Assembly: GCF_008802405.1 (NCBI RefSeq)
Contig: NZ_VZDO01000026.1
Span: forward strand, 1 to 45,151
DNA: 45,151 bases
Reading direction: 5' to 3'
Source: Plantimonas leprariae
Lineage (GTDB): Bacteria; Pseudomonadota; Alphaproteobacteria; Rhizobiales; Rhizobiaceae
Positions 16,363 through 27,145 of the stretch are shown here, piece after piece. Numbering within the stretch: position 1 is the stretch's first letter; each line of letters starts with the position of its first letter. The notes beneath the pieces are model-generated. The model was given only the letters and a program-made list of their open reading frames with translations, ran no database searches and was not told where the DNA came from. Made by a program: the position numbers and the translations under genes.

Positions 16363-17447
16363 ATGGACGCCGTCGAGCGCGCCAAGCAAAACCTCCGCCT
16401 TCATGCCGCCGAGCCGCTGAACGGCGAGCCGCCACCGGACCGGCTGGCGGCGTTCGTCACGTCGCAGCGCGACTTCTACGTCCGCTGCCACGGCGCAATC
16501 CCGGACCTGGACGACGATCATTCGGTCGAGATCGCTGGCCACGTCGAGCGACCGGGGTCGATCGGCGTCGCGGACTTCAAGGCCTCGTTCCCGGAGCACC
16601 GGGTCACCGCCGTCCTCCAGTGCGCCGGCAACCGCCGATCCGAGTTACAGGTGGTGGCGAAGACGACGGGCGATCCGTGGGGCGTCGGGGCGATCGGCTG
16701 CGCCGAATGGACGGGCGTCAGGCTCGCCGACATACTGCGATCCGTTGGCTTTGAGGAGGCGAAGGCGCGCTTCGTCGCATTCCGCGGCGCCGACGAAGTC
16801 GAGGTCGAGGGACACCATGCGCCGTTCGAGATCTCGATCGCGATCGAGAAGGCGATGCATCCCGACACGCTCCTCGCCTTCGCGATGAACGGCGAGCCGC
16901 TTCTGCCCGAGCACGGTGCGCCGCTACGCCTCGTCGTGCCGGGGTACGCCGGCGTGCGCTCGGCCAAATGGCTGACGCGGATCGAGGTGCGGCACCGCCC
17001 GTCCGAGGCACCGATGCAAGCGATGGACTACAAGCTGTTTCCGCCCTTTGTCGCAAAGGAGGAAGCGGACTGGTCGACCGGCTTGCCCATCGAGGCGATG
17101 CCGCTGAACTCGGCGATCACGACGCCGGACCTCGCCAAGCCGCTGCCGAGCGGCAAGCTTCGGCTGACCGGCTACGCCGTCGCCTACGGTCGGACGGTTG
17201 CGCGAGTAGACATCTCGATCAATGGTGGTCGCTCGTGGCAGGCGGCGGCGATCGATCGGCCAGCGGCCGGCCCGTGGGCTGGGCGCAGTGGGCGGCCGAC
17301 ATCGAGCTCACGCCTGGCCGGCACGAGATCTGCGCGCGCGCCGTGGACGCGGCCGGCCAGACCCAGCCCGCCCGACCAGACGACTGCTGGAACTTCGCCG
17401 GGTACCTGTCGACGGCGTGGCACCGGACGACCGTCACGGTGGAATAG
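16363..17447 (+). pseudogene. Sulfite oxidase-type molybdopterin enzyme, frameshifted
   Basis: The N-terminal part (about 305 residues) is a clear molybdenum-cofactor domain. Its Mo-ligating cysteine is C87 in VLQCAGNRRSE, followed by GAIGCAEWTGVRLADIL, and then the start of the Mo-co dimerisation domain (LTGYAVAYGRTVARVDISINGGRSW). At about 17279 the frame breaks: the expected ending (WAQWAADIELTPGRHEICARA..., through WNFAGYL to TVTVE and TAG at 17445) continues in the neighbouring frame, as if one base were lost in TGGGCTGGGCG. As written the protein would end at 17475 with an unrelated tail. There is no heme domain or signal peptide, so it is like the plant-type cytosolic enzyme. A sequencing error is a real alternative to a true mutation. 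Confidence 0.8.
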
Positions 17448-17799
17448 ACCGTCGAGGACAGATCGCAGTAGATAAAGGTCCGCTTCCCGCTCGATCCCTC
17501 CGAAAGCAGACTGGAAGCCTTCCACCCTATCCGGCTGTTCAGACTGGTTCCCATTCGGGCCGTTAGCGGACCGTCTGCTATCGAGCGGTGAATGCAGGAA
17601 GCTGCCCTTCTGCATGCGCTCCATCCTCGCCGTTGCGGCGCGTCTGACAGACGTTCCGAACGCGGATCTACCTGTTCGTCGCGGAGCTCTCAGATCTCGT
17701 CGCGCCGGCCGCTGTCTTTCTCCGTCGATTTTCGCCGACCTCATTCGTCGTAATGACGGAGGAATGAGTTCTTTTCTGCGAACCGGACGGGAGATGACG
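17448..17799. other. Intergenic region, no gene seen
   Basis: I see no convincing gene in these 352 bases. A small inverted repeat, CTCATTC at 17740-17746 with GAATGAG at 17762-17768, encloses a shorter GTC/GAC stem. It lies 32 bases before the YCII-like gene, where it may mark the leader of that transcript. Confidence 0.4.
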
Positions 17800-18222
17800 A
17801 TGCGCGTGATGGTTTTGGTGAAGGCGACAGCTGATTCGGAAGCGGGCGCGATGCCCGAGACTGGGATGTTTGAAGCGATGGGCCGCTTTAATGAGGAGCT
17901 CGTGAATGCCGGCGTGCTCCTAGCCGCCGATGGGCTGAAGCCATCCTCCGCCGGCAAGCGCGTCGCCTTCGATGGTGCGTCGCGCACCGTGATCGACGGA
18001 CCGTTCGCCGCGACGCGTGAACTCGTGGCCGGCTTCTGGCTTTGGGAGGTGCGCGACATGGCCGAGGCGGTGGAGTGGGTGAAGCGTTGCCCGAACCCGA
18101 TGCCGGGCCCGAGCGAGATCGAGATCCGTCCGCTGTACGAGATGGCGGACTTCGGCGAGGCGATGACGCCTGAACTTCGCGAACAGGAGCAGCGGCAGTC
18201 GGACCGGCTAGCGGGACGCTGA
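17800..18222 (+). CDS. YCII-related (DGPF domain) protein
   Basis: 140 residues. It begins MRVMVLVKATADSEAGAMP and holds DGPFAATRELVAGFWLWEV (about 67-85) and PNPMPGPSEIEIRPLYE, the usual DGPF/YCII-like block. These are small cytoplasmic ferredoxin-like-fold proteins related to YciI. Many are encoded beside ECF sigma factors and their biochemical role is poorly known. No sigma gene is adjacent here. The start at 17800 has GGGAG 8 bases upstream; an ATG at 17794 overlaps that ribosome site, and the long in-frame extension to 17614 looks non-coding. Confidence 0.82.
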   Translation: MRVMVLVKATADSEAGAMPETGMFEAMGRFNEELVNAGVLLAADGLKPSSAGKRVAFDGASRTVIDGPFAATRELVAGFWLWEVRDMAEAVEWVKRCPNPMPGPSEIEIRPLYEMADFGEAMTPELREQEQRQSDRLAGR

Positions 18223-18366
18223 TGCAGGAGGTCCCTTTCTAGCCATCCTCTAAATGCTTTGATCGGCGCAGGGCGGAACACGACGCCCTTTGAATGCCCA
18301 ACGTTCCAACCCTAGCGTAGGCACGGTTCGGGATCAGGCTCGGCCCGGCCGAGGTGGGAGAATGGC

Positions 18367-19809
18367 ATGGCGAGCACCGCGACACGTGAGGAGACCATCG
18401 AGAGCCTGATACCGGCGCGCATGGACCGGCTGCCGTGGGCGCGCTTCCATTGGATGGTGGTGGTCGGTCTCGGGGTCAGCTGGGTCCTCGACGGCATAGA
18501 GATTCAGCTCGTCTCGGCCTCCGGCTTCAAGGACACGCTCGGCATGTCGACCGAACAGGTCGGCTTCACCGGCACGATCTACCTGATCGGACAGGTCGTC
18601 GGCGCCCTCGTGTTCGGCCGCCTGACCGACCGCTGGGGACGGCGGACGCTGTTCATCGTGACGCTCGCCATCTACCTCGTCGGCTCCGGTGTCGCCGGCC
18701 TCGCCTTCGCGCCCTGGTTCCTCTACGTCTGGCGCTTCGTCGCCGGGCTCGGCATCGGCGGCGAGTACACCGCGATCAATTCCGCGATCGACGAGCTGAT
18801 CCCGGCGAAGTACCGCGGCCGCGTCGACATCGCCGTCAACGGCACCTACTGGGGCGGCGCGATGATCGGCGCCGTGGGCAGCTTCTTCCTGCTCGATCCC
18901 GACCTCGTGCCGACGAACCTCGGCTGGCGGCTCGCCTTCCTCATCGGGCCCGTGCTCGGCCTCGCCATCATCTTCATCCGCCGGCACATCCCCGAAAGTC
19001 CGCGGTGGATGGTGACGCACGGTCGGCGCGAGGAGGCGGAGCGGATCGTCGACGAGATCGAGGCCGAAGTTGCCGGGCAGGGCTTCGATCTCCCGCCCGT
19101 CGACGCAGGCAAGGCGATCAAGCTGAAGCCGAAGGAGTCGGTGCCGTTCGCCAAGCTGATTGACGTGTTCTTCCGTCAGTACCCGTCGCGGACGTTTCTC
19201 GGCGTCAGCATGATGGTGACGCAATCCTTTCTCTACAACGCGATCTTCTTCACCTACGCGCTGGTGCTCCAGAACTTCTACGGGCTCGATGCCTCGCAAG
19301 CCGCCCTCTACTTCTTTCCCTTCGCCATCGGCAACCTCGCCGGACCGCTCGTGCTCGGTCACCTCTTCGACACGATCGGCCGGCGCCGAATGATCTTCGC
19401 GACATACATGCTCGCCGGCGTGACGCTGCTCGTGTCCGCCTGGCTTTTCCGAGAGGGCGCGCTGACGGCCGGCACGCACACCGCCTTTTGGTGCGTCGCG
19501 TTCTTCTTCGCCTCCGCAGGCGCGTCCTCGGCCTACCTCACGGTCAGCGAGATCTTTCCGCTGGAGGTGCGCGGTCAGGCGATCAGCTACTTCTTCGCCG
19601 TCGCGCAGATTGTCGGCGCGGCGGGACCGTTCATCTTCGGCAGCCTCGTCGGCGACGGCAGCGCCCGCGGTCCCCTGTTTCTCGGCTACGTCGTCGGATC
19701 GCTGGTGATGATGCTCGGCGGCGGCATCGCGCTGGTCTGCGGCGTCGATGCGGAAGGCAAAGGTCTCGAGGACGTCGCGCAGCCTGTCAGCTCGGCGACC
19801 GCCGCCTGA
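18367..19809 (+). CDS. MFS transporter, metabolite:H+ symporter/sugar-porter type
   Basis: 480 residues with 12 predicted membrane helices. Family marks: DGIEIQLVS in helix 1, GRLTDRWGRRTLF (loop 2-3 motif, about 84-96), RFVAGLGIGGEYTAINSAIDELIPAKYRG (helix 4 to loop 4-5), PESPRWMVTHGR after helix 6 and HLFDTIGRRRMIF between helices 8 and 9. It resembles NiaP/AAHS-like carriers of small organic acids, aromatic acids or sugars driven by the proton gradient. It stands alone, with no catabolic genes touching it, so the substrate is unknown. GGTGGGAG precedes the ATG. Confidence 0.88.
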   Translation: MASTATREETIESLIPARMDRLPWARFHWMVVVGLGVSWVLDGIEIQLVSASGFKDTLGMSTEQVGFTGTIYLIGQVVGALVFGRLTDRWGRRTLFIVTLAIYLVGSGVAGLAFAPWFLYVWRFVAGLGIGGEYTAINSAIDELIPAKYRGRVDIAVNGTYWGGAMIGAVGSFFLLDPDLVPTNLGWRLAFLIGPVLGLAIIFIRRHIPESPRWMVTHGRREEAERIVDEIEAEVAGQGFDLPPVDAGKAIKLKPKESVPFAKLIDVFFRQYPSRTFLGVSMMVTQSFLYNAIFFTYALVLQNFYGLDASQAALYFFPFAIGNLAGPLVLGHLFDTIGRRRMIFATYMLAGVTLLVSAWLFREGALTAGTHTAFWCVAFFFASAGASSAYLTVSEIFPLEVRGQAISYFFAVAQIVGAAGPFIFGSLVGDGSARGPLFLGYVVGSLVMMLGGGIALVCGVDAEGKGLEDVAQPVSSATAA

Positions 19810-20015
19810 GAAGCGACACCACCGGAGCCGGCGCGTAAGGCGGGAATGTTGGTGGAGGGTGCAAGGCGAAGCAAAGGCCGTCCGTGGTGCGAAAACGTCC
19901 GTCGCGACCGGATTGGCGACAGAGGGTCTGCTTGTAGTCAGAAGGCGAGCGAAAGCGGACATTCGTATTGCGCCCTGATCAAGCGCATACTTCGCGCCAA
20001 GCTGTCACTCCTGAG

Positions 20016-20053
20016 CCATGGCCATCTTGGCCTTTTGGGCCACGGGCCCATGG
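20016..20053. terminator. Nested inverted repeats downstream of the ABC-F gene
   Basis: CCATGG at 20016-20021 and 20048-20053 flank an inner stem TGGCC/GGCCA (20028-20032, 20038-20042) with loop TTTTG. It lies 37 bases beyond the end of the ABC-F gene and between convergent genes, so it may end transcripts from either side. There is no long T-run, so the call is weak. Confidence 0.35.
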
Positions 20054-20089
20054 TTTCCGTTCGTCGCCGACGACCTTGCGTGAGGAGGC

Positions 20090-21712
20090 TTAGTTCCGCA
20101 GTCCCGGCGCTTCCTGGCCCGTGCGCTCGACATATTCGGCATAGCCGCCGCCATAAAGATGCGGGCCTTCGGGCGTCAGTTCCAGCACGCGATTGGACAG
20201 CGCCGCCAGGAAATGCCGGTCGTGGCTGACGAACAGCATGGCGCCTTCGAACCGCGACAGCGCCTCGACCAGCATCTGCTTGGTGGCGATGTCGAGATGG
20301 TTGGTCGGCTCGTCGAGGACGAGGAAGTTCGGCGGATCGAACAGCATCCGGGCCATGACCAGCCGCGCCTTCTCGCCGCCCGACAGGACGCGGCACTTCT
20401 TGTCGATCTCGTCGCCGGAAAAGCCGAAGCAGCCGGCGAGCGCGCGTAAAGAGGCTTGGCCCGCCTGCGGAAAGCTGTCTTCCAGCGACTGCAGCACGGT
20501 GCGCTCGCCGTCGAGCAGTTCCATCGAATGCTGGGCGAAATAGCCCATCTTGACGCTCGGCCCCCGCGTCACCGTCCCGGCGTCGGGCTCCGAGGCGCCG
20601 GCGATCAGCTTCAGCAGCGTCGACTTGCCCGCGCCGTTCACACCCATGACGCACCAGCGTTCGCGCCGGCGCACCTGGAAGTCGAGCGCGTCGTAGATGG
20701 TGCGGTCACCATACCGCTTGTGGACGCCCTTGACGGTGGCCACGTCCTCGCCTGAGCGCGGCGCCGGCTGGAACTCGAAGCGCACCGTCTGCTGGCGCTT
20801 AGGGGGCTCGACGCGCTCGATCTTGTCGAGCTTCTTTACGCGGCTCTGCACCTGCGCGGCATGGCTGGCGCGCGCCTTGAAGCGCTCGATGAAGGCGACT
20901 TCCTTCGCCAGCATCGCCTGCTGGCGCTCGAACTGCGCCTGCTGCTGCACCTCGGCTATGGCGCGCTGCTGGCGGTAGAACTCGTAAGTGCCCGAGTACG
21001 AGGTCAGCGCGCCGCCGTCGATCTCGATGATCTTCGTCACGATGCGGTTCATGAACTCGCGATCGTGCGACGTCATCAGCACGGCGCCGTCGAAGCCCTT
21101 GAGGAAGCCCTCGAGCCAGATCAGACTTTCGAGATCGAGATGGTTCGAGGGCTCATCGAGGAGCATGAGGTCGGGGCGCATCAGCAGAATCTTCGCCAGC
21201 GCCACCCGCATCTTCCAGCCGCCCGACAGCTTGGCCACGTCGCCGTCCATCATCGCTTGGCTGAAGCCGAGGCCGTCCAGCACTTCGCGGGCGCGCCCGT
21301 CCAGCGCGTAGCCGTCGAGTTCGTCGAAGCGGCCCTGTACTTCGCCGTAGCGGGCGATGATCTCGTCCATCTCGTCGGCTCGGGTCGGATCGGCCATCGC
21401 CGCTTCCAGCTCCGCCATCTCGGCTGCCAGCGCGCTGACCGGTCCGACGCCGTCCATCACCTCGGCCACCGCGCTGCGGCCCGCCATGTCGCCGACATCC
21501 TGGCTGAAGTAGCCGACCCGCACGCAGCGATCGACCGAGACCTGGCCCTCGTCCGGCAGTTCCTCGCCGGTGATCATGCGGAATAGCGTCGTCTTGCCTG
21601 CACCGTTGGGGCCGACAAGACCGATCTTCTCGCCGCGCTGGAGTGCCGCCGACGCCTCGATGAAGATGATCTGCTTGCCGTTCTGCTTGCCGATGCTCTC
21701 AAGGCGGATCAT
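20090..21712 (-). CDS. ABC-F family ATPase (ribosome-associated)
   Basis: 540 residues with two ATPase domains and no membrane segments. Domain 1: Walker A GPNGAGKTT near 34, signature LSGGWKMRVALA near 164, Walker B LLLDEPSNHLDLES. The charged linker (about 255-310) includes QQQAQFERQQAMLAKEVAFIERFKARASHAAQVQSRVKKLDKIE-type sequence, the P-site tRNA interaction motif region. Domain 2: Walker A GVNGAGKST, signature LSGGEKARLVMA, Walker B LVLDEPTNHLD. It is close to YbiT/EttA-type factors. These bind the ribosomal E site and tune translation or relieve stalling. Resistance-type function is possible but the form is that of a core gene. Confidence 0.92.
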   Translation of the reverse strand: MIRLESIGKQNGKQIIFIEASAALQRGEKIGLVGPNGAGKTTLFRMITGEELPDEGQVSVDRCVRVGYFSQDVGDMAGRSAVAEVMDGVGPVSALAAEMAELEAAMADPTRADEMDEIIARYGEVQGRFDELDGYALDGRAREVLDGLGFSQAMMDGDVAKLSGGWKMRVALAKILLMRPDLMLLDEPSNHLDLESLIWLEGFLKGFDGAVLMTSHDREFMNRIVTKIIEIDGGALTSYSGTYEFYRQQRAIAEVQQQAQFERQQAMLAKEVAFIERFKARASHAAQVQSRVKKLDKIERVEPPKRQQTVRFEFQPAPRSGEDVATVKGVHKRYGDRTIYDALDFQVRRRERWCVMGVNGAGKSTLLKLIAGASEPDAGTVTRGPSVKMGYFAQHSMELLDGERTVLQSLEDSFPQAGQASLRALAGCFGFSGDEIDKKCRVLSGGEKARLVMARMLFDPPNFLVLDEPTNHLDIATKQMLVEALSRFEGAMLFVSHDRHFLAALSNRVLELTPEGPHLYGGGYAEYVERTGQEAPGLRN

Positions 21713-21885
21713 GCGGGAAACCTAAGTCGGCGCGAGGCGGGAGCCGCCTCAGACCATTCCGACTGCCACCGCGCAAGGGTCTGCGTGTCCCATCTTCAGT
21801 AAGCCCCAACTCACGACCGACCGCGACGATGTGGACGCGGCTCTCGAAGTTGCACCACATGGAGGCCCTCGGTAGAGCGGCATGC

Positions 21886-22707
21886 ATGCGCACTGTCACA
21901 TATGCGATCGGGGACATTCACGGCCGCCTCGATCTCCTGGAAGATCTGCTCGCCCAGGTCGAGAACGACGCCCAGGCCCGTGGCGGAAATGCCAAGATCG
22001 TCTTTACTGGTGACTATGTCGACCGCGGTGCAGACTCTCGCGGGGTTGTTGAGCGGCTGATGGCAGGTCCGACACGTTCGCAGGACCAATTCGTCTGCTT
22101 GCGCGGCAACCACGACGATCTTTTCGTCCGAGCCGTCACGCCGGGCCATGGGCTACCGGACTGGGCATGGCTCCTCTACTGGCACACCGTCGTCAGCTAC
22201 GGGCTCGACCGCGAAACAGCCAGCGGTCTCGATCCGACGCTCGGTCGCCATGCGAGATATCTTGCGGCCCTTCCCCTGACGCACGACGACGGCACACATC
22301 TCTTCGTGCATGCAGGTATCCGGCCGGGCGTACCGCTCGAACGCCAATCCGAAGAAGACCTCTTGTGGATCCGGCATGAGTTCCTTGACTACGACGGGCC
22401 GTTGCCGCGCCGGGTGGTGCACGGCCACACGATCGTCGGCGATAGGCCCGTTCTCACCGCGAACCGCATCTCCATCGACACCGGCGCATTCCAATCGGGC
22501 ATTCTGACGGCGGCGGTGTTCGATGGCTCGGAGGTCGGCTTCCTGCAAGCGGTCGGGGCGCCGGACCGTAGCGCCATCGTGCGGGAATTCGAGGTGCGGG
22601 CGACCGTGCGCGGGCGTGTGGTGTCGCCGACTGAACGGCGGGCGCAGTCCGATTACCTGACCGGCCGCATTGATCTGGCGGAACTGCAGCAGCTCAGCGG
22701 CGAATGA
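21886..22707 (+). CDS. PPP-family serine/threonine phosphatase (metallophosphoesterase)
   Basis: 273 residues from the chosen start. It has the PPP signature in order: GDIHGR (about 8-13), GDYVDRG (about 44-50) and RGNHDD (about 75-80), then HAGIRPG near 144 and HGHT near 184. These supply the two-metal site. Bacterial relatives such as PrpA/PrpB or ApaH-like enzymes remove phosphate from proteins or cleave dinucleotide polyphosphates. The C-terminal 80 residues are variable. The ATG at 21886 places the catalytic motif eight residues in, as usual, but its ribosome site is weak; in-frame ATGs at 21859 and 21829 are alternatives. The adjacent tRNA-linked island remnant leaves open whether this gene came with it. 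Confidence 0.85.
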   Translation: MRTVTYAIGDIHGRLDLLEDLLAQVENDAQARGGNAKIVFTGDYVDRGADSRGVVERLMAGPTRSQDQFVCLRGNHDDLFVRAVTPGHGLPDWAWLLYWHTVVSYGLDRETASGLDPTLGRHARYLAALPLTHDDGTHLFVHAGIRPGVPLERQSEEDLLWIRHEFLDYDGPLPRRVVHGHTIVGDRPVLTANRISIDTGAFQSGILTAAVFDGSEVGFLQAVGAPDRSAIVREFEVRATVRGRVVSPTERRAQSDYLTGRIDLAELQQLSGE

Positions 22708-23268
22708 TCCGAGCGCGGCCGACAAGTGAATGGGAAATGGAAGCCCCGCGCTTGTCTGCACACGTAGCGTCGTTCGAATGTACGTACTGATCCACTGAAC
22801 TCAGGGCATTCAAAGAGTTGTCACACTGACACACGCCCTTTAGGGCCGAAAGAGGTCGAACAGCTTTCGGGCATCCGATACCAAAAAGCTGCCGTTCGAT
22901 TCTTGCTCCGCCAGTGACGCCTGTGCTTCCCCATACATCCAGTTAGCGGCGGTCTGCAGAAAGGGTTCACAAGGGGATCCGTCGACGGCGTTTCAGCCAA
23001 GTAGGCTTGCCTCTCCCGGCAATCGAAGCTAGCTCTTGCAGCGCAGCCGCTCGGCGCGTGCTGCCGTAGGCGTTACCGTCATCCAACGCGTCCTTGGTCG
23101 AGGGGATCCCAGCAGGGAGGTCTCGGCGCGAAAGGCGCAACCGGGATGCCACCATCCTCCTGCTTCGCAGGTCTACCTCTGTTGTTGACGTCCGTTTCGG
23201 CGCTGCTCGCATGCCTCGCGATGCTGGTTGTCCGCTCGGGAGCCGCTGCGGCGGCGATGGGGCAGGGT
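22708..23268. other. Gene-poor left flank of the IS, remnant DNA
   Basis: 561 bases with no convincing gene. Open frames here lack coding character. A 7-bp inverted repeat CCGAAAG/CTTTCGG brackets 11 bases near 22850-22876. It does not encode the missing catalytic half of the integrase that the IS cuts on its other side, so DNA has been lost at this junction. Confidence 0.5.
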
Positions 23269-23295
23269 TGAACCGCGCCGGGTTTTCCGGAGGCT
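23269..23295 (+). repeat. Left terminal inverted repeat of the IS
   Basis: 27 bases starting TGAACCGCGCCGGG and ending GGAGGCT. It matches the right end at 25 of 27 positions. Confidence 0.85.
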
Positions 23296-23309
23296 GATTG
23301 GTTTGGGTT

Positions 23310-24538
<1,229 letters not shown>

Positions 24539-24561
24539 GGCTCCATTCTCTCAAAAACTGG

Positions 24562-24588
24562 AGCCTCCAGAAAGCCCGGCGCGGTTCA
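24562..24588 (-). repeat. Right terminal inverted repeat of the IS
   Basis: Read on the minus strand it starts TGAACCGCGCCGGG, with two differences from the left end (positions 15 and 20). Integrase sequence begins directly after it. Confidence 0.85.
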
Positions 24589-25706
24589 CAGCGCTTCGCT
24601 GCCGCCGTCTGCGGCAGTTCCTTCGGTCCAGGGACATAGGCAAGGGCGGCGGCAAGGATCGCGCGAGCTTCGGCATCGGTGAAGCCTTTTGGGCGCGTCT
24701 GCTGTTTTCGGCCGATCTTGATCGACAACCCGGCCGCCGGGTTCATTGGCAGCTTGTGGTTCATCACCGCCCAGCCAAAGAGCGTCTTCAAAGCCGACAG
24801 GTCGCTGTCCTTGACGGTCTTGGCGCTTGGCACCTTGCCGGTGCGCGGTGAGGGCGTGCTGAGGCGATGGTCCTTGAAGGCAACGACATCGTGAGGCGTC
24901 ACGCGGGTCGCCTCGTCGTGCTTGAGGAAGGCAATGAAGCCCCGCACCGTGTTGCGATAGCTTTCGTGCGTGCTCGGCTTGCGGCCGGACGCCTGCGCCT
25001 CCCGCCACCAAGCCTCGAAGAGGTCGTTCATGGAGAGGGCGGACGAGGCCGTAGCGCTTCGGCCGTTCGCACGGCGCGAAGCTGATTGCGCTCGAACGTC
25101 GGCCAGTACCACCTCCCGCGACGACGGTTCGCCGACGATCTCCGGCACCGGTTCGGGGGCAATGACGCCTGCGGATAGCTCGATCAGCGTCTGACTCGCC
25201 CGCTGGAAGGCGGCGGCGATAGCTTTCGCGAGCTTGAGACGGCTTTCGTCGTCGATCTGCAGCCCGTGGTGTGCGAGGCAGTTATCCGCCTGGACATAGC
25301 AAAGCCGGCGCATGGCTCGGATCAGCACCTCGTCCGCGTCGACCTCCGTCATCGTTGGCGTTTCGGAGGTCAGTTGCTTCGACCAGAGCACCCGATAGAG
25401 CTTTGGGTGCCATGCGAACTGCTGGCTCGGCTCGTCCGCGTGCATACGAAGCCAAGTGTCATGCGCCTGAGCAGCGAGGGCATGGCATTCTCGTTCGGTG
25501 AGGGCACGCGTCCCAGCTCGAAGGTTCGCCCAGCGCGCCTCGACCTCGGCGGATACCTTCGCGTAACGAACGCGGGCTTCGGCCGGGTCCTTCGTGCCCA
25601 GCGTCAGCCGCTCCTCCCACTTGCCGACAATCGCACGAAGGTCGTTCGGCACAACGCGCCGAAACCAAAACATACCGGTCTTAGGATGTGGCCAGGGTTG
25701 CGCCAT
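24589..25706 (-). pseudogene. Tyrosine integrase (DUF6538 N-terminus) truncated by the IS
   Basis: About 372 residues remain. The N-terminus MAQPWPHPKTGMFWFRRVVPNDLR is the DUF6538-type arm-binding start. A SAM-like core-binding domain follows (SMNDLFEAWWREAQASGRKPSTHESYRNTVRGF), then the first part of the catalytic domain (KTLFGWAVMNHKLPMNPAAGL). Sequence homologous to the family stops at TAAAKR, where the IS end begins; the R...HxxR...Y catalytic residues are lost. It lies 97 bases from the 3' end of tRNA-Leu and points away from it, the classic layout of an element integrated in a tRNA gene. The ATG at 25706 is preferred over a TTG at 25718. Confidence 0.85.
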
Positions 25707-25803
25707 TCTCAGAGCCAATTGTACCGCCCAGTTGTACCACTCGGGCCGTCATAAGCTACTGTTTTGGCTTATCTCTATGGCTTTCCTGACAAATCAGGAG
25801 AAT

Positions 25804-25888
25804 TGGTGCCCAGGAAAGGACTCGAACCTTCACGCCTCGCGGCACACGGACCTGAACCGTGCGCGTCTACCAATTCCGCCACCTGGGC
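25804..25888 (-). tRNA. tRNA-Leu (anticodon CAG)
   Basis: The minus strand folds as a class II tRNA. The acceptor stem is GCCCAGG/CCTGGGC, and the D-arm includes GGCGGAATTGGTAGACGC. The anticodon stem CACGG/CCGTG has loop TTCAGGT (anticodon CAG). There is a long variable arm TGCCGCGAGGCGT and a T-arm with GGTTCGAGTCC, and CCA is encoded (25804-25806). It is 85 bases with CCA. Its 3' end faces the integrase remnant and is the probable attachment site. Confidence 0.95.
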
Positions 25889-25900
25889 TCGGGCCGGAGC

Positions 25901-25927
25901 ATTATGGGCTGCGGCCCGGCCTGTCAA
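25901..25927 (-). promoter_or_regulatory. Probable tRNA-Leu promoter
   Basis: On the minus strand a consensus TTGACA (25927-25922) is followed after 15 bases by CATAAT (25906-25901), 5 of 6 to the -10 consensus. This ends 12 bases before the tRNA 5' end. The spacing is short but the hexamers are good. Confidence 0.55.
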
Positions 25928-26124
25928 TCGGCCGTGATCGCGAAACCGTCGCGCCTTTCGCAAGCACCGCCTCGTCCCTTCGCACGCCGATCCGAACGGG
26001 CCGGACTGCCGCAGGCCGTCGCGCCGCCCCTTCCCGCAGACAGGGCGGGACGCTATGACCGCTGGAACGTTTCCAAGCGTCCGGGGCGCGGCTCCCGGAC
26101 GAAAGCAGGCAGGACGGCAAGCGG

Positions 26125-27126
26125 ATGGCGGTCGATCTCAACCAGACGGTCACGGTGTTCGGCGGCTCGGGCTTCATCGGCCGCTACGTCGCGCGGGCGC
26201 TCGCCCGGCGCGGCCACCGCGTGCGCATCGCCTGCCGCCGCCCCGACCTCGCCTACCATGTCCAGGTCGCCGGCAACATGGGTCAGGTCATGCCGGTGCA
26301 GGCGAACCTGCGCTACCGCTGGACGATCGACCGCGCGATCGAGGGGGCGGACCACGTCGTCAATCTCGTCGGCGTCCTGTCGGAGGCCGGCAAGCAGACC
26401 TTCTCCGCGCTGCAGGCAAGAGGCGCGGGCGCGGTCGCGGAAGCGACGGCCGCCGCCGGCGCGAAGCTCACGCACGTCTCGGCGATCGGCGCGGACGCGG
26501 AGTCCGACTCGGCCTATGCGCGCTCCAAGGCCGAAGGCGAGCGTCTCGTCGGGGAGCACGTGCCGGGCGCCTGGACGCTCCGGCCCTCGATCGTGTTCGG
26601 GCCGGAAGACAAGTTCTTCAACCGCTTCGCCGACATGGCGAAGCTCGCGCCGGTCCTGCCGCTTCTCGGCGGCGGGCATACGCGCTTCCAGCCGGTCTAC
26701 GTCAACGACGTGGCGGAGGCGATCGCGATGACCGTCGACGGGACGGTCCTGGGCGGGCGTACTTACGAGCTCGGCGGCCCGGAGGTCCTCACCTTCCGCG
26801 AGATGATGGAGATCATGCTCGGCGTCGTGGAGCGCCGGCGGCGCTTCCTCTCGATCCCGTTCGGCCTCGCGAACCGGGTGGCGGAACTCACCGAATGGCT
26901 GCCCGCCGCGCCGCTCACCGTCGATCAGGTCAAGCAGCTCCGGCGCGACAACGTCGTGTCGGAAGCGGCGGTCCGGGAAGGGCGCACGCTCCAGGCCTTC
27001 GGGATCAACCCGGAATCCGTCGGCGCGGTCCTGCCGACCTACCTCGTCCGCTTCCGGCCGCAGGGCCAGTTCACCAAGCCGGATCCGCAGGCCGGCGGGC
27101 TGAAGCGCGAGGGCGAAGCCGCCTGA
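26125..27126 (+). CDS. Complex I NDUFA9-family NAD(P)-binding protein (atypical SDR)
   Basis: 333 residues. The Rossmann start is TVFGGSGFIGRYVARAL (GGSGFIG at 13-19). Y131 and K135 stand in the YxxxK position (SAYARSKAEGE), followed by WTLRPSIVFGPEDKFFNRFADMAKL, which is diagnostic of the NDUFA9-like group. Mitochondrial NDUFA9 is an accessory subunit of complex I that binds NADPH; in alphaproteobacteria the homologue probably has a similar or quinone-related role. It is convergent with uppP 19 bases away. Confidence 0.9.
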   Translation: MAVDLNQTVTVFGGSGFIGRYVARALARRGHRVRIACRRPDLAYHVQVAGNMGQVMPVQANLRYRWTIDRAIEGADHVVNLVGVLSEAGKQTFSALQARGAGAVAEATAAAGAKLTHVSAIGADAESDSAYARSKAEGERLVGEHVPGAWTLRPSIVFGPEDKFFNRFADMAKLAPVLPLLGGGHTRFQPVYVNDVAEAIAMTVDGTVLGGRTYELGGPEVLTFREMMEIMLGVVERRRRFLSIPFGLANRVAELTEWLPAAPLTVDQVKQLRRDNVVSEAAVREGRTLQAFGINPESVGAVLPTYLVRFRPQGQFTKPDPQAGGLKREGEAA

Positions 27127-27145
27127 ATCCCGGGGAAAGCTGCCG

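Noticed and set aside
18334-19962. Long open frame (542 codons) on the minus strand opposite the MFS transporter gene
   Set aside because: Its translation is rich in R, E, D and H with no domain pattern, typical of an antisense frame of a high-GC membrane-protein gene. The plus-strand transporter is unambiguous.
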